From the NCBI RefSeq assembly GCF_027595985.1, contig NC_073313.1, positions 218,242,066 through 218,306,065 on the forward strand: a stretch of DNA of 64,000 bases. Direction: 5' to 3'. The notes under the pieces are model-generated. The model did not search any database, had not been told where the DNA came from, and saw only the letters and a program-made list of their open reading frames with translations. Shown here one piece after another: positions 1-11,863 of the stretch. Every line of letters begins with the position of its first letter. The first letter of the stretch is position 1. Origin of the DNA: Sorex araneus. Lineage: Eukaryota; Chordata; Mammalia; Eulipotyphla; Soricidae. The position numbers were made by a program, and so were the translations under genes.

Positions 1-410
1 TGCCATTTTCATATCTACCTAGAAATGTTAAAGTGCAGTACAAATTTTTTCACTCATGGGAAAAGATTTTATTCTTATTTAAAAAATCAATGATACTTAG
101 CAGTATACACATTTATTAATCTATAAATACCTGATTACATGATCTGAAGGTTACCAAAATACAAATTTAATATTTTTACTCATAACTTCATCTTTATTTA
201 TGATGATAAAATTTCATTACCATTAATCTAATTTTCAGGAGATTAATTTTATAAATTCTTAAATGGTTCATAAAAATTTACCATTATAGTGATATTCAAA
301 GACATATTTATTCTGTTTTCTTTCTTTTCTTGATGTAGCCAGATAATTCCCCATATTATGTTGCTGATATTATTTATGAATGTTCACTAAGAATTTAGTA
401 CATTTTTTAA
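1..410. other. AT-rich DNA, nothing recognised
   Basis: Flank of the YBX1 retropseudogene. No coding frame, SINE head or L1 similarity is visible. Confidence 0.5.
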
Positions 411-620
411 AAATTATTTAAGACCTATACTAACAGGTGTTTGAAGTTTGTTGAGATTTTTTTTAAAAATCAGGCTGTAAACTTTTTAAATACAAATGAA
501 AAATGAGGTTCTTAAAAAATCTCAACTTTACGGGATATGAAACAATTTAAAAATCTTTAAAGGTGTATTGAGAAATACCAGGCTTCTTTTTTTTTTCTTT
601 TTTCTAAAAACACATTTGTC

Positions 621-820
621 GGGGCTGGAGCAATAGCACAGCGGGTAGGGCGTTTGCCTTGCACGCGGCCGACCCGGGTTCTATTCCCAGCATCCCATAT
701 GGTCCCCCGAGTACCGCCAGGAGTAATTCCTGAGTGCATGAGCCAGGAGTAACCCCTGTGCGTTGCCGGGTGTGACCCAAAAAACAAAAAAATAAAAATA
801 AAAAATAAAATAAAAACACA
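621..820 (+). mobile_element. SINE-A (SOR-like, poly(A) type)
   Basis: tRNA-like head (ggctggagcaatagcacagc, B box ggttctattccc) followed by the SINE-A body (atcccatatggtccc, gagccaggagtaacccc, gggtgtgaccc) and an A-rich tail. It is flanked by a perfect 16 bp target-site duplication, taaaaacacatttgtc, at 605-620 and 821-836, inside the YBX1 pseudogene 3' UTR. It therefore postdates the pseudogene. The A-rich tail suggests L1-driven mobilisation (inference). Confidence 0.93.
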
Positions 821-1771
821 TTTGTCATTACCGGAAAGAGATGTCTTTAGGTAAAAGTTTCTATTTTGTAAAAATAATACAAACCCCATGCTGCATAGAT
901 AATACAGATAGTTCTGGTTATCAGGTCAACAGGCAGAGAGCAGGCACTTGAGGTCTTCAGCTCCAATCTTTTGTTCATTTCTTATTGCTGGAATTTCATA
1001 TCCATTACTTCTTATTGGATGACTAAACCAGATGATGGTAAACCGGCATTTACTCAGCTCTTCCCTGCTCAGCCTCAGGAGTGGAGAATTCTCAGCTGGT
1101 GGATCAGCTGCATTTGTCTCTGCCATCTGTGGTTTAGGGTTTTCTGGGCATCTGTGACTGTCATTGAAGTTGCGGCGGTACTGACATTGAGGTGGCTACT
1201 GATCCTGGGTCTCATCTACTTGATTTTCCTTATCTTCTTCATTGCCATCCTCTTTAGGTTGTCTTTGGCGAGGACGCCCCCTGTGGAATCATGGTTCATA
1301 CATGTTTTGCCTCCATGTATGTTCTGCCTCACTGGTCTGCCTTGCTTTCCTGCATCCTGGTTGTCAGCACCCTCCATCACTTCTCCCTGCACAGGAGGGT
1401 TGGAATACAGGGGTCAATGCCCAGAGGGTCTCCACAATGTAGTAAGGTGGGAACCATGGCCTGCGGTAGGGCCAGAGTTGTTGGGCCTGGCCTTCGGGAC
1501 CACACTCTGATCCCTCATTCTTTTCCCCACTCTCACTATTCTCATAATTCTGCTGGCAATTGCTTGGAGGACCCCTGCAACGTGGGTAGTGCCTATAGTG
1601 GTTCCAATCTCCTGCGTGTTTACTGCCTTGCGCTGGAACTCCACCAGAACCTGTAACATTTGCTGCGTCCGCACCCTTGTCTCCTTCAACAACATCACAC
1701 TCCACGGTCTCTCCATTTCCTACACTGTGAAGGAACTTACTGGAGTTACTCTTCCTTATGGCAGTCTGGTG

Positions 1772-1977
1772 GAGTGATAGCATAGTGGGTAGAGCATTTG
1801 CCTTGAACGGGCCAACCCAGCAAGCTACCAAGAGTATCCAGCCCCCACAGCAGAGCCTGGCAAGCTACCCATGGTGTATTTGACATGCCAAAAAACAGTA
1901 ACACGCCTTGCAATGGAGACATTATTGGTGCCCGCTGGAGCAAATGGATGAATAACTGGACTACAGTGCTACAGTGC
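1772..1977 (+). mobile_element. SINE-B (SOR-like, RTE-tail type)
   Basis: Shortened tRNA-like head joined to the SINE-B body (gagcctggcaagctaccc, atgccaaaaa, caatggagac) and ending in the RTE-like tail and tacagtgctacagtgc repeats, with no poly(A). A perfect 15 bp target-site duplication, tatggcagtctggtg, lies at 1757-1771 and 1978-1992 and interrupts the cold-shock domain of the YBX1 pseudogene. About 30 bases of the head/body junction are deleted. Confidence 0.92.
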
Positions 1978-2447
1978 TATGGCAGTCTGGTGTACAAATA
2001 CATCTTCCTTGATGTCATTCCTGTTGATGAAACCATATCCGTTCCTTACATTGAACCATTTTACTGTTCCCCAAACTTTTGTTGCGATGACATTGTTTGG
2101 TGTCAGGGCAGTTTGGACTCCTCCCAGAGTGTGATGGTAACAAGGCTGGCAGCTAGAGCGGGGCTGCTCGGGGCTCTTTGGGGTAGGCCCTCCACTCCCG
2201 AAAACTAATGGAGCTAGTATATGTTCTTAAAGTCATTGACTCAAAATTATAAAATCCACAATCTTCACAAAGGGTAAAGGTTTATTATAGGTTTCATATT
2301 ATTTTAATTATTAGGTAAGTTAAATTGTATTTTATTATGAAAATATTTTAGATTAAAATATTTTAATTATACTAAAAATAATTATCTCTTATACTAAATA
2401 TAAATATCACCTCTTTCTTGCATACCAAATAAAACAATATACTATTC

Positions 2448-2681
2448 ACTGTCACTATCATCCTGTCACTCATTGATTTGCTCGAGTGGGCACCAGTAAT
2501 GTCTCCATTGTGAGACTTGTTATTGTTTTTGGCATATCGAAAACAGGTAGCTTGCTAGCCTCTGTCATGCAGACTGGATACTCTTGGTAGCTTGCCGGGC
2601 TCTCCGAGAGGGGCGGAGGAATCGAACCTGGGTCAGCCGCGTGGAAGGCGAATGCCCTACCTGCTGTGCTATCGCTCAGAT
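2448..2681 (-). mobile_element. SINE-B
   Basis: On the plus strand it runs from the inverted tail (cactgtcactatcatcctg) through gagacttgttattg, ggcatatcg and ggtagcttgccgggctctcc to the inverted tRNA head ctacctgctgtgctatcgct. Nearly full length; flanking duplication not resolved. Confidence 0.9.
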
Positions 2682-2869
2682 TCTTAAAATTTAAGTTTAA
2701 CAAGTAGTACTTTTAAACACCAAAATATTACATAAAATTTAAAAAGAATTTATAAACAACAAAAACATGGAGGCAGAAATAGTTCTCTTATCTGTATAAA
2801 CATAAATTAAACAATTTAACATGATTAGAGTAAATCGACTTTCAGAAAAGTCTCAAAATAGATGATAAA

Positions 2870-3120
2870 CATTGAAATATTACTAGAATATTATTTTAAT
2901 TTTTAATTACAGTTGAAGCAATAGTATTATTGCTTAGAATAGTATTAATATTTAAACATCCAATGATACTGTACAGCATCCATCACTAAAGTTCCAATTT
3001 CTCTCTCTCCACTGCTGTCCCTACATCCTTTGTTTGTCCTCACATTCCCCCTTCCCCAGTCAAGTTCCTGATAGAAGCCTCAGTTCTATTATGATTTGTT
3101 TTCATTCATCATTATCTATT
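2870..3120 (-). mobile_element. Possible old L1 3' UTR fragment
   Basis: The pyrimidine-rich run around 2965-3060 (gatactgtacagcatccatc, then ccaatttctctctctccac) resembles the antisense L1 3' UTR copies elsewhere in the window. Similarity is weak and judged by eye. Confidence 0.35.
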
Positions 3121-3129
3121 CATAGGCTT

Positions 3130-3312
3130 GTTTCTCTTTTTTTGTTTTGTTTTGTTTTGGGGTCACTCCCAGTTGTGCCCAGAGGTTACTCCTGATTCTA
3201 CACTCAGGAATCACTGCTGGCAGGCTCTAAGAATCATCTGGGATGCCAGAATGGGATTGGTCAACCATGCGCAAGTCAAACACTCCACTTGCTACACCAT
3301 TGCTTGGTCCCA
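3130..3312 (-). mobile_element. SINE-A, diverged
   Basis: Inverted A-rich tail (ttttgttttgttttggggtc), ggttactcctgattctacac and the inverted head acaccattgcttggtccc. Older than the clean copies. Confidence 0.75.
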
Positions 3313-3482
3313 AAAGCCTTGTTTCTTAGTATAACAACTATGACTGAGGTCATTTCATGTCTTTTTACTAATTTATTTCATTTGACAAGAGGCCCTCTAA
3401 CTCTAACCATGTTGTAGCATGGTTAGAAACAATAACCAAGAAACAATAAACAAGATCTGAAAACAATCCAAATAACAATATT

Positions 3483-3730
3483 GCACTGTAGCACTGTCAT
3501 CCCATTGTTCATTGATTTGCTCGAGCGGGTACCAGAAACATCTCCATTGGGAGACTTGATATTACTGTTTTTGGCATATTGAATATACCACAGGTAGCTT
3601 GCCAGGCTCTGCAGTGCGGGTGGGATATTCTTGGTAGCTTGCTGGGCTCTCCAAGAGGGACAAAGGAATCGAACCTGGGTCAGCTGTGTGCAAGGCAAAC
3701 GCCCTACCCTCTGTGCTATTGCTCCAGTCC
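3483..3730 (-). mobile_element. SINE-B, left arm of an inverted pair
   Basis: Full-length SINE-B: inverted tail gcactgtagcactgtcatcc to inverted head ctgtgctattgctccagtcc. Its head lies about 19 bp from the head of the next SINE-B on the opposite strand. Confidence 0.93.
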
Positions 3731-3749
3731 TAACAGTAGTATTATATAA

Positions 3750-3990
3750 GGGCTGGAGCGATAGCATAGCAGTAGGGCATTTGGTTTGCACACGGCTGAC
3801 CCAGGTTCGATTTCTCTGCCCCTCTTAGAGAGCATGGCAAGCTACCAAGAGTATCGCACCCGGAAGGCAGAGCCTGGCAAGCTACCCATGGCATATTCAA
3901 TATGCTAAAAACAGTAACAATAAGTCTCAGAATGAAACATTACTGGTGCCTTCTTGAGCAAATCGATGAGCAACGGGATGACTTTGACAG
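3750..3990 (+). mobile_element. SINE-B, right arm of an inverted pair
   Basis: Head gggctggagcgatagcatag, body gagcctggcaagctaccc, tail gagcaaatcgatgagcaacg. Head-to-head with the preceding SINE-B. Confidence 0.92.
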
Positions 3991-4139
3991 TTTTAAGAAA
4001 ATTAGAGTATTTATGTAAATAGTGTGGCAATGAAAAAATATGTGCAACTATCTTTTAAAATTTATTTTGTATGTGTGTGTCTATGTGTGTGTGAGGGAGG
4101 ATTGTGCTATTGAGATAGATACTAAAGGAATAAAGTTGA

Positions 4140-4420
4140 CAGCTAGTAAGATAGATCCATTTTCAATTTTTAAGAGGTATCTAGAATGTTTTCCATAGAG
4201 GCTGAACAATGAAACCAATAGTCAAAGTTGATTACATTTTTTGCTACATATTTCTAACATTGACAGTCTCTGACCTTTCACATGTAGGCCATTCTCACAG
4301 AAATGGATTAATATATCATTGTTGTTTTGATTTGCGTTTTCCCTATCCAAAGAAGATAAAATACTTTTCATGTGCCTGTTTGCCACATGTAAGTGTTCTT
4401 TCAAGAAGAATCAGTTCAGC
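4140..4420 (-). mobile_element. Old L1 ORF2 3' fragment
   Basis: Antisense of the conserved L1 ORF2 C-terminal region: ttttccatagaggctgaac, then gccattctcacagaaatgg, then tcattgttgttttgatttgc and acttttcatgtgcctgtttg. Strongly diverged, no frame remains. Confidence 0.7.
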
Positions 4421-4937
4421 AGTTCATGCCACATTTTGCTTTTGTTTTTGGAATTAGAAGACTTTACCAAGCCTATTGACATGAGGAATACATTTTCAGA
4501 TTGATAGAACAGGATTATGTCAATAATTATGTCATTTCCTCAATAATTCCCTAATATGCATAATATATGTGTATACATGTATATACATGCATATTCACAT
4601 AGTTTTATAGGCATTCATTCATTCTCATATTCCTATTGTAAATACAGAATTTAGTAAGACAGCTCTTTATCAACATAATTAAGTGACTATTCTGGAAGAT
4701 ATCTTCTAACGTAACTGTTCTGATGCAACAAAGTGAACTGTGAACTATAAATATTCTTTACAATCAGACTATAATTAATTAAATGAACCATGCTATCTTA
4801 ATCTAAGATTTTTTTTACCAATTAATGAGAATTATGCTTGAATCTGCCTAGAATCAAAGAAGGTCAGTGTTTCAAGTGAGAGTCTATAAGGGGTAGATAG
4901 TATTATTTTAATCATTTATTTAAAAAGAAATACTTGG

Positions 4938-5123
4938 GCTGGAGTAATAACACAGCAGTTAGGGCGTTTGCCTTGCACATGGTTGACCCGGGTTCAATTC
5001 CCAGCATCCCATATGGTCCCCTGAGCACCGCCAGGAGTGGTTCCTGAGTGCAGAGCCAGGAGTAAGCCCTGTGCATCACCAGGTGTGACCCAAGAAGCAA
5101 AAAAAAAAAAAAAAAGAAAAATT
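4938..5123 (+). mobile_element. SINE-A
   Basis: Complete SINE-A with an A-rich tail. A perfect 15 bp target-site duplication, aaaagaaatacttgg, sits at 4923-4937 and 5124-5138. Confidence 0.94.
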
Positions 5124-5138
5124 AAAAGAAATACTTGG

Positions 5139-6300
5139 TTAAATATAAAATAGTCAAATACTTATTTTTAAATAAGAAAAAAGAAATAAATACCTATTTA
5201 CATATACCTTTAAATAATACTTATTTATAATAAACAAGTATTTTGTAAAAAGAGCAAAGTTCATAAATATGATGAGGTTGGGTCAATTTGTGTGTTATAA
5301 TCATGGGTTTATTAGAGATTTGTATATTGTTAAAATATATTTAATATTAATAATATAAGGAAACCAAATCTTCTTCAGAGAAATGTAAATTTATAATGGT
5401 ACTTACTATATTGTAATATTCTGAGTTTGCAGTCTATATTTTCATACCTTAAGTGTCATTATTTCTATTCATTCATTGTTCATGAATACAAAAACTTCGT
5501 CAATACAATCTAGAAAATTACCCCATTCAAAGGGAGAGAAGCAGGAAGGAGAAATGTATTATATATTTAAGTTCTGAAGTAGAGGGATGGAGCCAACAAA
5601 ATTCTGGGGAAATAATCATACATGGGCATAAGCAGCTGTACAATAGTTTTATTCCCTATGAATATGTAAAAATGCAGCAACTGAAGGTCAAAACAGATAT
5701 TGAACAAAAAATATGAGTTTCAAAATAATATTTTATTTTTATATTTCCCCATCTATAATACTTTATAGCAACTCTGTACACATGTCACCACATCTTTCTT
5801 GCTGTTTCTCTCTTGTGTATAGAGAATGAAGATGAAGTGGGAGATGCCTTGTTAATCATGGAGTGTTACCATTCGTTTGAAGAGTGTAGCCTTAGTAGTA
5901 TCTAGTGGATTTCTCCTTATAACTTCTTAAGCAGAATTGCTTCACCTATGTACCCTTCGTCCGTTGGTGCCCCAGGAGAGAGAGTCCCTGAGTGACTCTT
6001 TCATATCATGCTAAAAGCTTTCTGTTTCTGAGATCAAGAGATATCTGTGAGACCAAATAATTGTGGGCCTTCTGTTAGCAGAAAGTAAGGAGATACCTTT
6101 TAATAGGAAGTATATTGATTTCTACTGTTCTGTTCGTGTAAAACTGAACAAATTCTTCCTTGTGTTGCTCTTTCTGTGTCATGTGCATTGCTGTATCCTT
6201 TAATTGAGAATATAATAAACTTTTTTAAAGATGGTCATTTAATCTCTCCCTATGTGTGAGTTCCAAAACATAATACTATGCATATATTAAAATATTTAAC
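5139..6300. other. AT-rich DNA; unidentified stretch with LTR-like end
   Basis: 5740-6225 is less AT-rich than its flanks and ends near aatataataaact, which could be an old retroelement polyadenylation end, but I cannot name it. The rest shows nothing. Confidence 0.3.
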
Positions 6301-6304
6301 TTTG

Positions 6305-6356
6305 AGCTAAAGAGATAGTACAGCAGGCGGGGTATTTTCCTTGCACACAGTTCACT
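6305..6356 (+). mobile_element. SINE head fragment
   Basis: gctaaagagatagtacagca followed by ggcggggtattttccttgcac matches only the tRNA-like head; the body is missing. Confidence 0.55.
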
Positions 6357-6359
6357 GTA

Positions 6360-8187
6360 TACATATGAGAAAGCACTCCATAATAAGGCTAATTATTCAT
6401 AAACAGCAAGTTATTGAGGTACCAAAGCTTAGCTTCGTTTATGTATAGAAGAGTCAAGAGAGAGGTGGACTTGATAGCAAGTGGTGGAATGGAAACTAAG
6501 TGACGCTCATTCCTTGACAGTAGACTGCTTTCCATTGTAGGAGTGGAGGGAAAAAAAAAGCTTATTAAAGGCTTAAAATATCTAAGTTTTACCTGGGAAC
6601 AAAAAGGAGCCTTGAATGGTGAGTTACTTGATATGTGAGTGCCTCAAGTTTCATGTAATTGGGCTGATAGGACTTTCCCATTGTGAGATGTGCAAAGGAA
6701 CAGCACAGAAGCAAAATTATCCATGTAACAGTGGGGTCTTGTGGTCAGAAAGTGGATTGTACTGCCAAGGCTAGACACATACTCAGCTCCCAGAAGGCAC
6801 AGAAACAGTTCTCATTTATTCTTTGAGACTCAACAGACGAATGAAATGGGTAAGAAACCCATGAAAAAAATACAGAACTCTTTTTGGATGATCAGTGGGA
6901 GGGACACCACATATTATTTTACTTTTTGTTCAAAACAGAAATCTTTGATCTATCTAGAGTAACCTAATGTGACAAGTTTCACTATCAATTATAAGATGTT
7001 AAGCCAAATATATAGAAAAACAAAAGCAAAATAGTTATAAAGACATTTGGATAAATTTATTGATTTTTCAAAAGCAAAGTACAGTGTAATAGAAAACCAA
7101 TATTTTGTGGTCATAAAAAAAAAATGTACCTTAGTGATCTCTGAGTAACTGCCAGAAGTGTAATTGCAAATGGCCCCAGTGCTATTCTTTGTAATTCTAA
7201 ACTGCATTTCTGCTGAAGTCACAAATTGAAGAGATTGCTCTTAACTAAAGACAAAGTATGGCCAGGAATGCTAAAGTCTATTCTTGAAAGATGCATCACT
7301 TACTAATAAAGTAACTGTTCTATACCCTTGGTATTAATTCCATAGAATTGTACTGACTCTAAGACACAAACCTCCACATCGATGCCCCAATCTTTCTCCT
7401 TTCACTTGTTCCTTCACTGTTTATGTGTTGGTATATATGTGTGGTGGTCAAGGTTCACTCAGAGTCCTTTATCACATTTCTCTCACAAGTTTTGATCCTA
7501 ATGATTTGTACTTTTCATCCAGTTTTTGTGCTCCTTCTCTAAGGATTCAAACTAACACAAATATCAGACCAGTTAATACATAAACAAAAATGGGTTTGAG
7601 AAAACTAAAAACTTTAAAACATTCAAAAGTTCTAGTTCTTCCATCATTGACAAATACATTAATTTATTTAGTGTTACAAATTTTTTCTTCATTTAATTGT
7701 TCCTGATTTTGAAAAAATTTAAATGACTGTCTATGCTTTTCTTATAAACTTAAGTGAAGATACAATAACACAAAAGATACTATCAATTATGTAGAAAGCA
7801 TTTATCTTATTATTCTCTGTCCTTTCTAATATCTATATATTTTTAAAAATGTCTACTGCATGGAAAAATTGGAAAAGTATGGAAAATATGTAAGCAATAT
7901 GGAAAATGAACCATTGGTATTAGGAGAATTTTTTTTAAATGAGAACAGTTTTACACCACTATGATCAGAAATTCATTTATACTCTCTACTTTTATGCACT
8001 CTTCACAAGTTCATTTAGGTTGTATGTGCATGCTATGTTAAAATGCGCCAAATTTTATCTAGGCACGAGTGTCACAGACTTGACAGCAATAAACAAAAAT
8101 CCATAGTTTTTGTTTTGTGGATTTCACATTTTAGTGACAAACAGTAACTATAAACATTGTGTTGCTTATTGTAAGGAATGTAAAAAA
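6360..8187. other. AT-rich DNA, nothing recognised
   Basis: No repeat head, pseudogene or coding frame could be supported. Confidence 0.5.
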
Positions 8188-8189
8188 TG

Positions 8190-8434
8190 TAGCACTGTAG
8201 CACCATCTCTTCCATTGTTAATATATTTGCTCCAGTGGGCACCAGTAACATCTCCATTGTGAGACTTGTTGCTCTTTTTGGCATATCCAAAGGCAATGGA
8301 AAGCTTGCCAGGTTCTGCCTTGGGGGCAGGATACTCTCCATAGTTTGCCAGGCTCTGGAGAGGGATGGAAGAATCAAACCTGGGTCAGTTACGTGCTAGG
8401 AAAACACCTATCCGCTGTGCTATTGCTCCAGTCC
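8190..8434 (-). mobile_element. SINE-B
   Basis: Inverted tail agcactgtagcaccatctc, body gtgagacttgttgctctttt, inverted head ccgctgtgctattgctccag. Moderately diverged. Confidence 0.9.
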
Positions 8435-10662
8435 ACACTGTAAGGAAAAAAAAATAAAGCAAAAAAAAGGATAGGATGGTTTGTCAATGGTTTGATACAT
8501 AAAGTTTCAGAAACTTAAAACTACATGTTATAATGGAATATAATAATAGAATGTTGTTAATTTCAGTTACTGGAATGACAATGGCCACAGTAAATAGAGT
8601 ATAACTGTTCTACAGCTCTGAATTTGTGGTAGATGGAATGATGGGACCTGCAGGGGTGGAGGATGTTCTGATGGAAAGTGTGTTTTTTATTATTGTATGT
8701 ATAAAATTCAATTATTAACAGTATAAATTTTGATGCTTAAAATATTTGAATAAAATATAGACAGCATATCTTATTTATTGTTCAAGAAAAATAATACATT
8801 AAACGGCCAAAAATGACATATTGAAAGAGTGATACTGAAGTATTGACCTCAAGAAAGTGATAAAGTGTGCCCTATAAATATAATGGCTTGGCGGGGAGAA
8901 GGGGCACTTATTCAAGATAGACGACTAAACGACAAAATATTATGGCAGAGTCATGTTCAGGCTGAGAAAGAGCAAGGAAATAAATGTCTTTACTAGAAAT
9001 AATAGGGACAGATTGTTATAGAAATTTAGGTCAGGGTATTTTATGAGATGGAATATTAGATCATTTAGTTCTTATTTCTAGAAAAGTTTTTTTAAAAATA
9101 AGTGACACGCAGTAATTTGACTTAACAGAATCATTATGGCTTCAGTGTTGAAACTACACTGCATATGACCAGATATAAAGTAGTTATTGGACTATCCAAA
9201 TATTCTAGAATAAATTGCATTGAATTGTGGCAAATTAGTTGCAATGAGTATCTTGATCATGGGTCATATACTTACCTTGAATTTAAGATTAATTAATCTG
9301 TCAATGTTGTAGAAGTGAGCACAAGAACAAAGAATAATTAAAATAAATGTTCTTTTTAATTCCTCCTTAAGGAGACTACAACTAGAGTTACTAATGGAGA
9401 AAAAAGATAGTAAGAGGAGTTTCAGGCATTTTATGTTGGCAAGTAAAATTTGAAATTCCTTGTAGACAACTCAGTGAAGTTTCCTACTCAGCAAGTTTTT
9501 TAGCAGAAAGGTTTATCCATACACTTAACATTTGACATAACAACAGTAGAGGGATCATTAAGGAAAGTGTATGGATTTAGAGACAGAGACATTTAAGAAC
9601 TAAGAGCTTACATAAGAAAGTGGTCTGGGAGTTTCGAAGGGGCAAAGGGAAGTGGAAAGGAATGAACTAGAAGCATGTAAGAGTTAGATGAAGTGAGTTT
9701 CACAGACACTAAGAAACAAGTAACATATATCATGTAGGTTAAATATTTCAGATGATGTGAGTAGGTGGGCCCCCTGAACTAACCATAAATATATATGATG
9801 ATGATTCATTTTCAGTGAAAACGTAGAATTAAGAATCTAGTCAGAAAAATGTGGAACATTCTTTAACAGAAGACAAATTAGCAAACTGGTGGAGAGCAAA
9901 GTGAAAACAAGAGGGAAAATCACAGCTAAAAGATAATTAATAACTTGTTTTAAATCGATAAAAATGGCATACAGTTCATAAGGGAAAGTTGACTAAACAT
10001 AAGAAATAAATGTTTTCATCTTTTTTTTTTGAGAAGACAAGCATAAATGTGATCTATTCAGATGATTACGTCATAGTGTATTTGGAGAAGAGGCAGTGAC
10101 TGACTTCTCTGTATCTTCTCAGACTATTTTTCACTTATTTCTGTCATTTTTTCACTTTGACTTTTTTAGTGAATTTTGTGCCAAAATTCTTTGGTGCTAA
10201 CTTATTATATCTGTAGAAAATAGGCACAGGTTGGTGCAAGGGATATGGGGAAGAAACAATGGTGTATAGAGTTAACACCTCTGCAGATGGCCTTCGGTGA
10301 TGCTGTCACTGGAATAATACTCAATATTTAAATTTTTGTGAGAAAATTTGCAGGGATCTTCCACAAGCTCTTCAAAGAATACTCAAAGATTATTGACACC
10401 ACATTCCAGAGTGGTGACCAACGTCTTATAATAGTTTCACTGGCTTTGCTTCTTTACTAAGTCTGAGTTTTCCACAACCCAATTTACCTTTAACAATTTC
10501 CTCTTCAAAATTGTATGTGGTATTAACTGATATCTAAAATATTCCTACTTTTGGCCCCCACCTGCCTCCCCCCATAAATCCACCATAACTAGGACTCCTT
10601 ACACACACTTTCGGAGTTCTCTAGAAATCAATATGTGAATTGACAATTTTTTTTTAATTATT
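8435..10662. other. AT-rich DNA, nothing recognised
   Basis: Unique-looking sequence with no supported gene or repeat apart from short homopolymer runs. Confidence 0.5.
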
Positions 10663-10673
10663 ATTGATCTGGG

Positions 10674-11254
10674 GGGCAGTTGAAGACATCCAGAACCCAG
10701 CCACAGCCATGCTCAAGGCCACTCTTCATGTGTTCAGACAAGACTCATGCATGAAGGAACTGGAAGAGGAACCCAGATGTGCGGGACCCGGGACCGAGAT
10801 GGTCAAAGCTGCTCAGATCGGGACTGGGCCTCTTCCACCCAGATCCCCCATATTCCAGTAGCTAGGCAGTCATACCCAGAAACTGCCCCCTGCCCTGGCA
10901 CTGTGTAATACCATCAATGGCCAACATGCAGAGACTATAAAGCCAAGCTTCTGGATGCAATGTGGCTGCACAACTTCTGATAGCCTAGTTCTCCATCTTG
11001 GAGAGCCTGCCAAGCTACCGAGAGTTTACTGCCCACACGGGGAAAACCTGGCAAGCTATCCATGACGTATTCATATGTCAAATATAGTAACAATGATGGG
11101 TCTCATTCCCCTGACCCTGAAGAGCCTCTAATGTGGCACCATTGGGAAGGATGAGTGAAGAGAGGCTGCTAAAATCTCAGGGCTAGGATGAATGGAAACA
11201 TTACTGGGCCCACTCGAGCAAATCTATGATCAATGGGATGACAGTGATACAGTG
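10674..11254 (+). mobile_element. Composite repeat C, full copy
   Basis: A non-coding repeat of about 580 bp also seen at 11.86-12.29, 30.48-30.71 and 56.95-58.37 kb. The 5' part (aacccagccacagccatgct, gcagtcatacccagaaactg) is unrelated to SINE-B. The middle (gagagcctgccaagctaccg, acctggcaagctatcc) is SINE-B-like. A segment ctgctaaaatctcagggcta follows, and it ends in the RTE-like tail ctcgagcaaatctatgatca then gatgacagtgatacagtg. A near-perfect 11 bp target-site duplication (attgatctggg / attgatttggg) at 10663-10673 and 11255-11265 shows it inserted as one unit. No coding frame is convincing. Confidence 0.8.
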
Positions 11255-11551
11255 ATTGATTTGGGAGCCACATCTGCCTGTGCTCACGGTTTACTCCTGC
11301 ATCTGTGCTCAGGAATCAGAGATGCTCATAGACTTTAGGAGTTTCCAGGGATTGAACAAATGTCAGCTACATGTAATGCAAGACTCCTACCCACTGTACT
11401 ATATTGATAATGCAGAGAATCAAACATCTTTAAGTTATAAACAATTATAGGCTGGCAAATTTCTTAATAAAAGCATAGGATAATTTCTGTGCTAAAACAA
11501 AATATTTCTTATAAAAGGACAACAATATTTATATTTTGTATGACAACTATC

Positions 11552-11816
11552 AGAGCTGAAGGGATTAGTACAGAGAGTAGGGTATTTGCCTTGCATGCGG
11601 CCAAGCTGGGTTTGATTCCTCAGTCCCCCTTGGAGAGCCTGACAAGCTACCAAGAGTATCTCACACACATGGTGGAGCCTGGCAAGCTACCTGTGGCATA
11701 TGTGATATGCCAAAAACAGTAACAACAATTCTTACTATGGGAACATTACTGGTGCCTACTAGAGCAAATTGATGAGCAATGGGATGACAGTGATGACAGT
11801 GACTGTTACAGTGACA
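11552..11816 (+). mobile_element. SINE-B
   Basis: Head gctgaagggattagtacaga, body gagcctggcaagctacc, tail gagcaaattgatgagcaatg followed by extended gatgacagtgatgacagtga repeats. Confidence 0.88.
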
Positions 11817-11863
11817 GTTGACAGATGATAACTATAAGTCTATCACGAATCATGAAATTCTAT

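Larger units (their letters stand above)
411..2207 (-). pseudogene. YBX1P: YBX1 processed pseudogene, 5' UTR to 3' UTR
   Basis: A retrocopy of Y-box binding protein 1 mRNA (cold-shock-domain nucleic-acid-binding protein). Read on the minus strand, 2207-2080 resembles the YBX1 5' UTR. About 2075-1993 encodes the start of the cold-shock domain ([19 protein letters not shown]). About 1756-1364 continues with [32 protein letters not shown] and [10 protein letters not shown]. Position 1126-1075 carries the acidic tail region ADPPAENS. From about 1060 down to 411 it matches the YBX1 3' UTR, ending next to an AT-rich junction. Introns are absent, so it is a processed copy. The start codon and roughly the first 50 codons are missing, there are several frameshifts (for example inside the RPYRR region), and two SINEs interrupt it at 621-820 and 1772-1977. 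It is not functional. Identity is from memory of YBX1; confidence in the family is high. Confidence 0.9.

Noticed and set aside
557-889. 110-codon minus-strand frame
   Set aside because: Reads through an inserted SINE-A and the YBX1 3' UTR.
971-1510. 179-codon plus-strand frame with hydrophobic segments
   Set aside because: It is the antisense of the YBX1 pseudogene.
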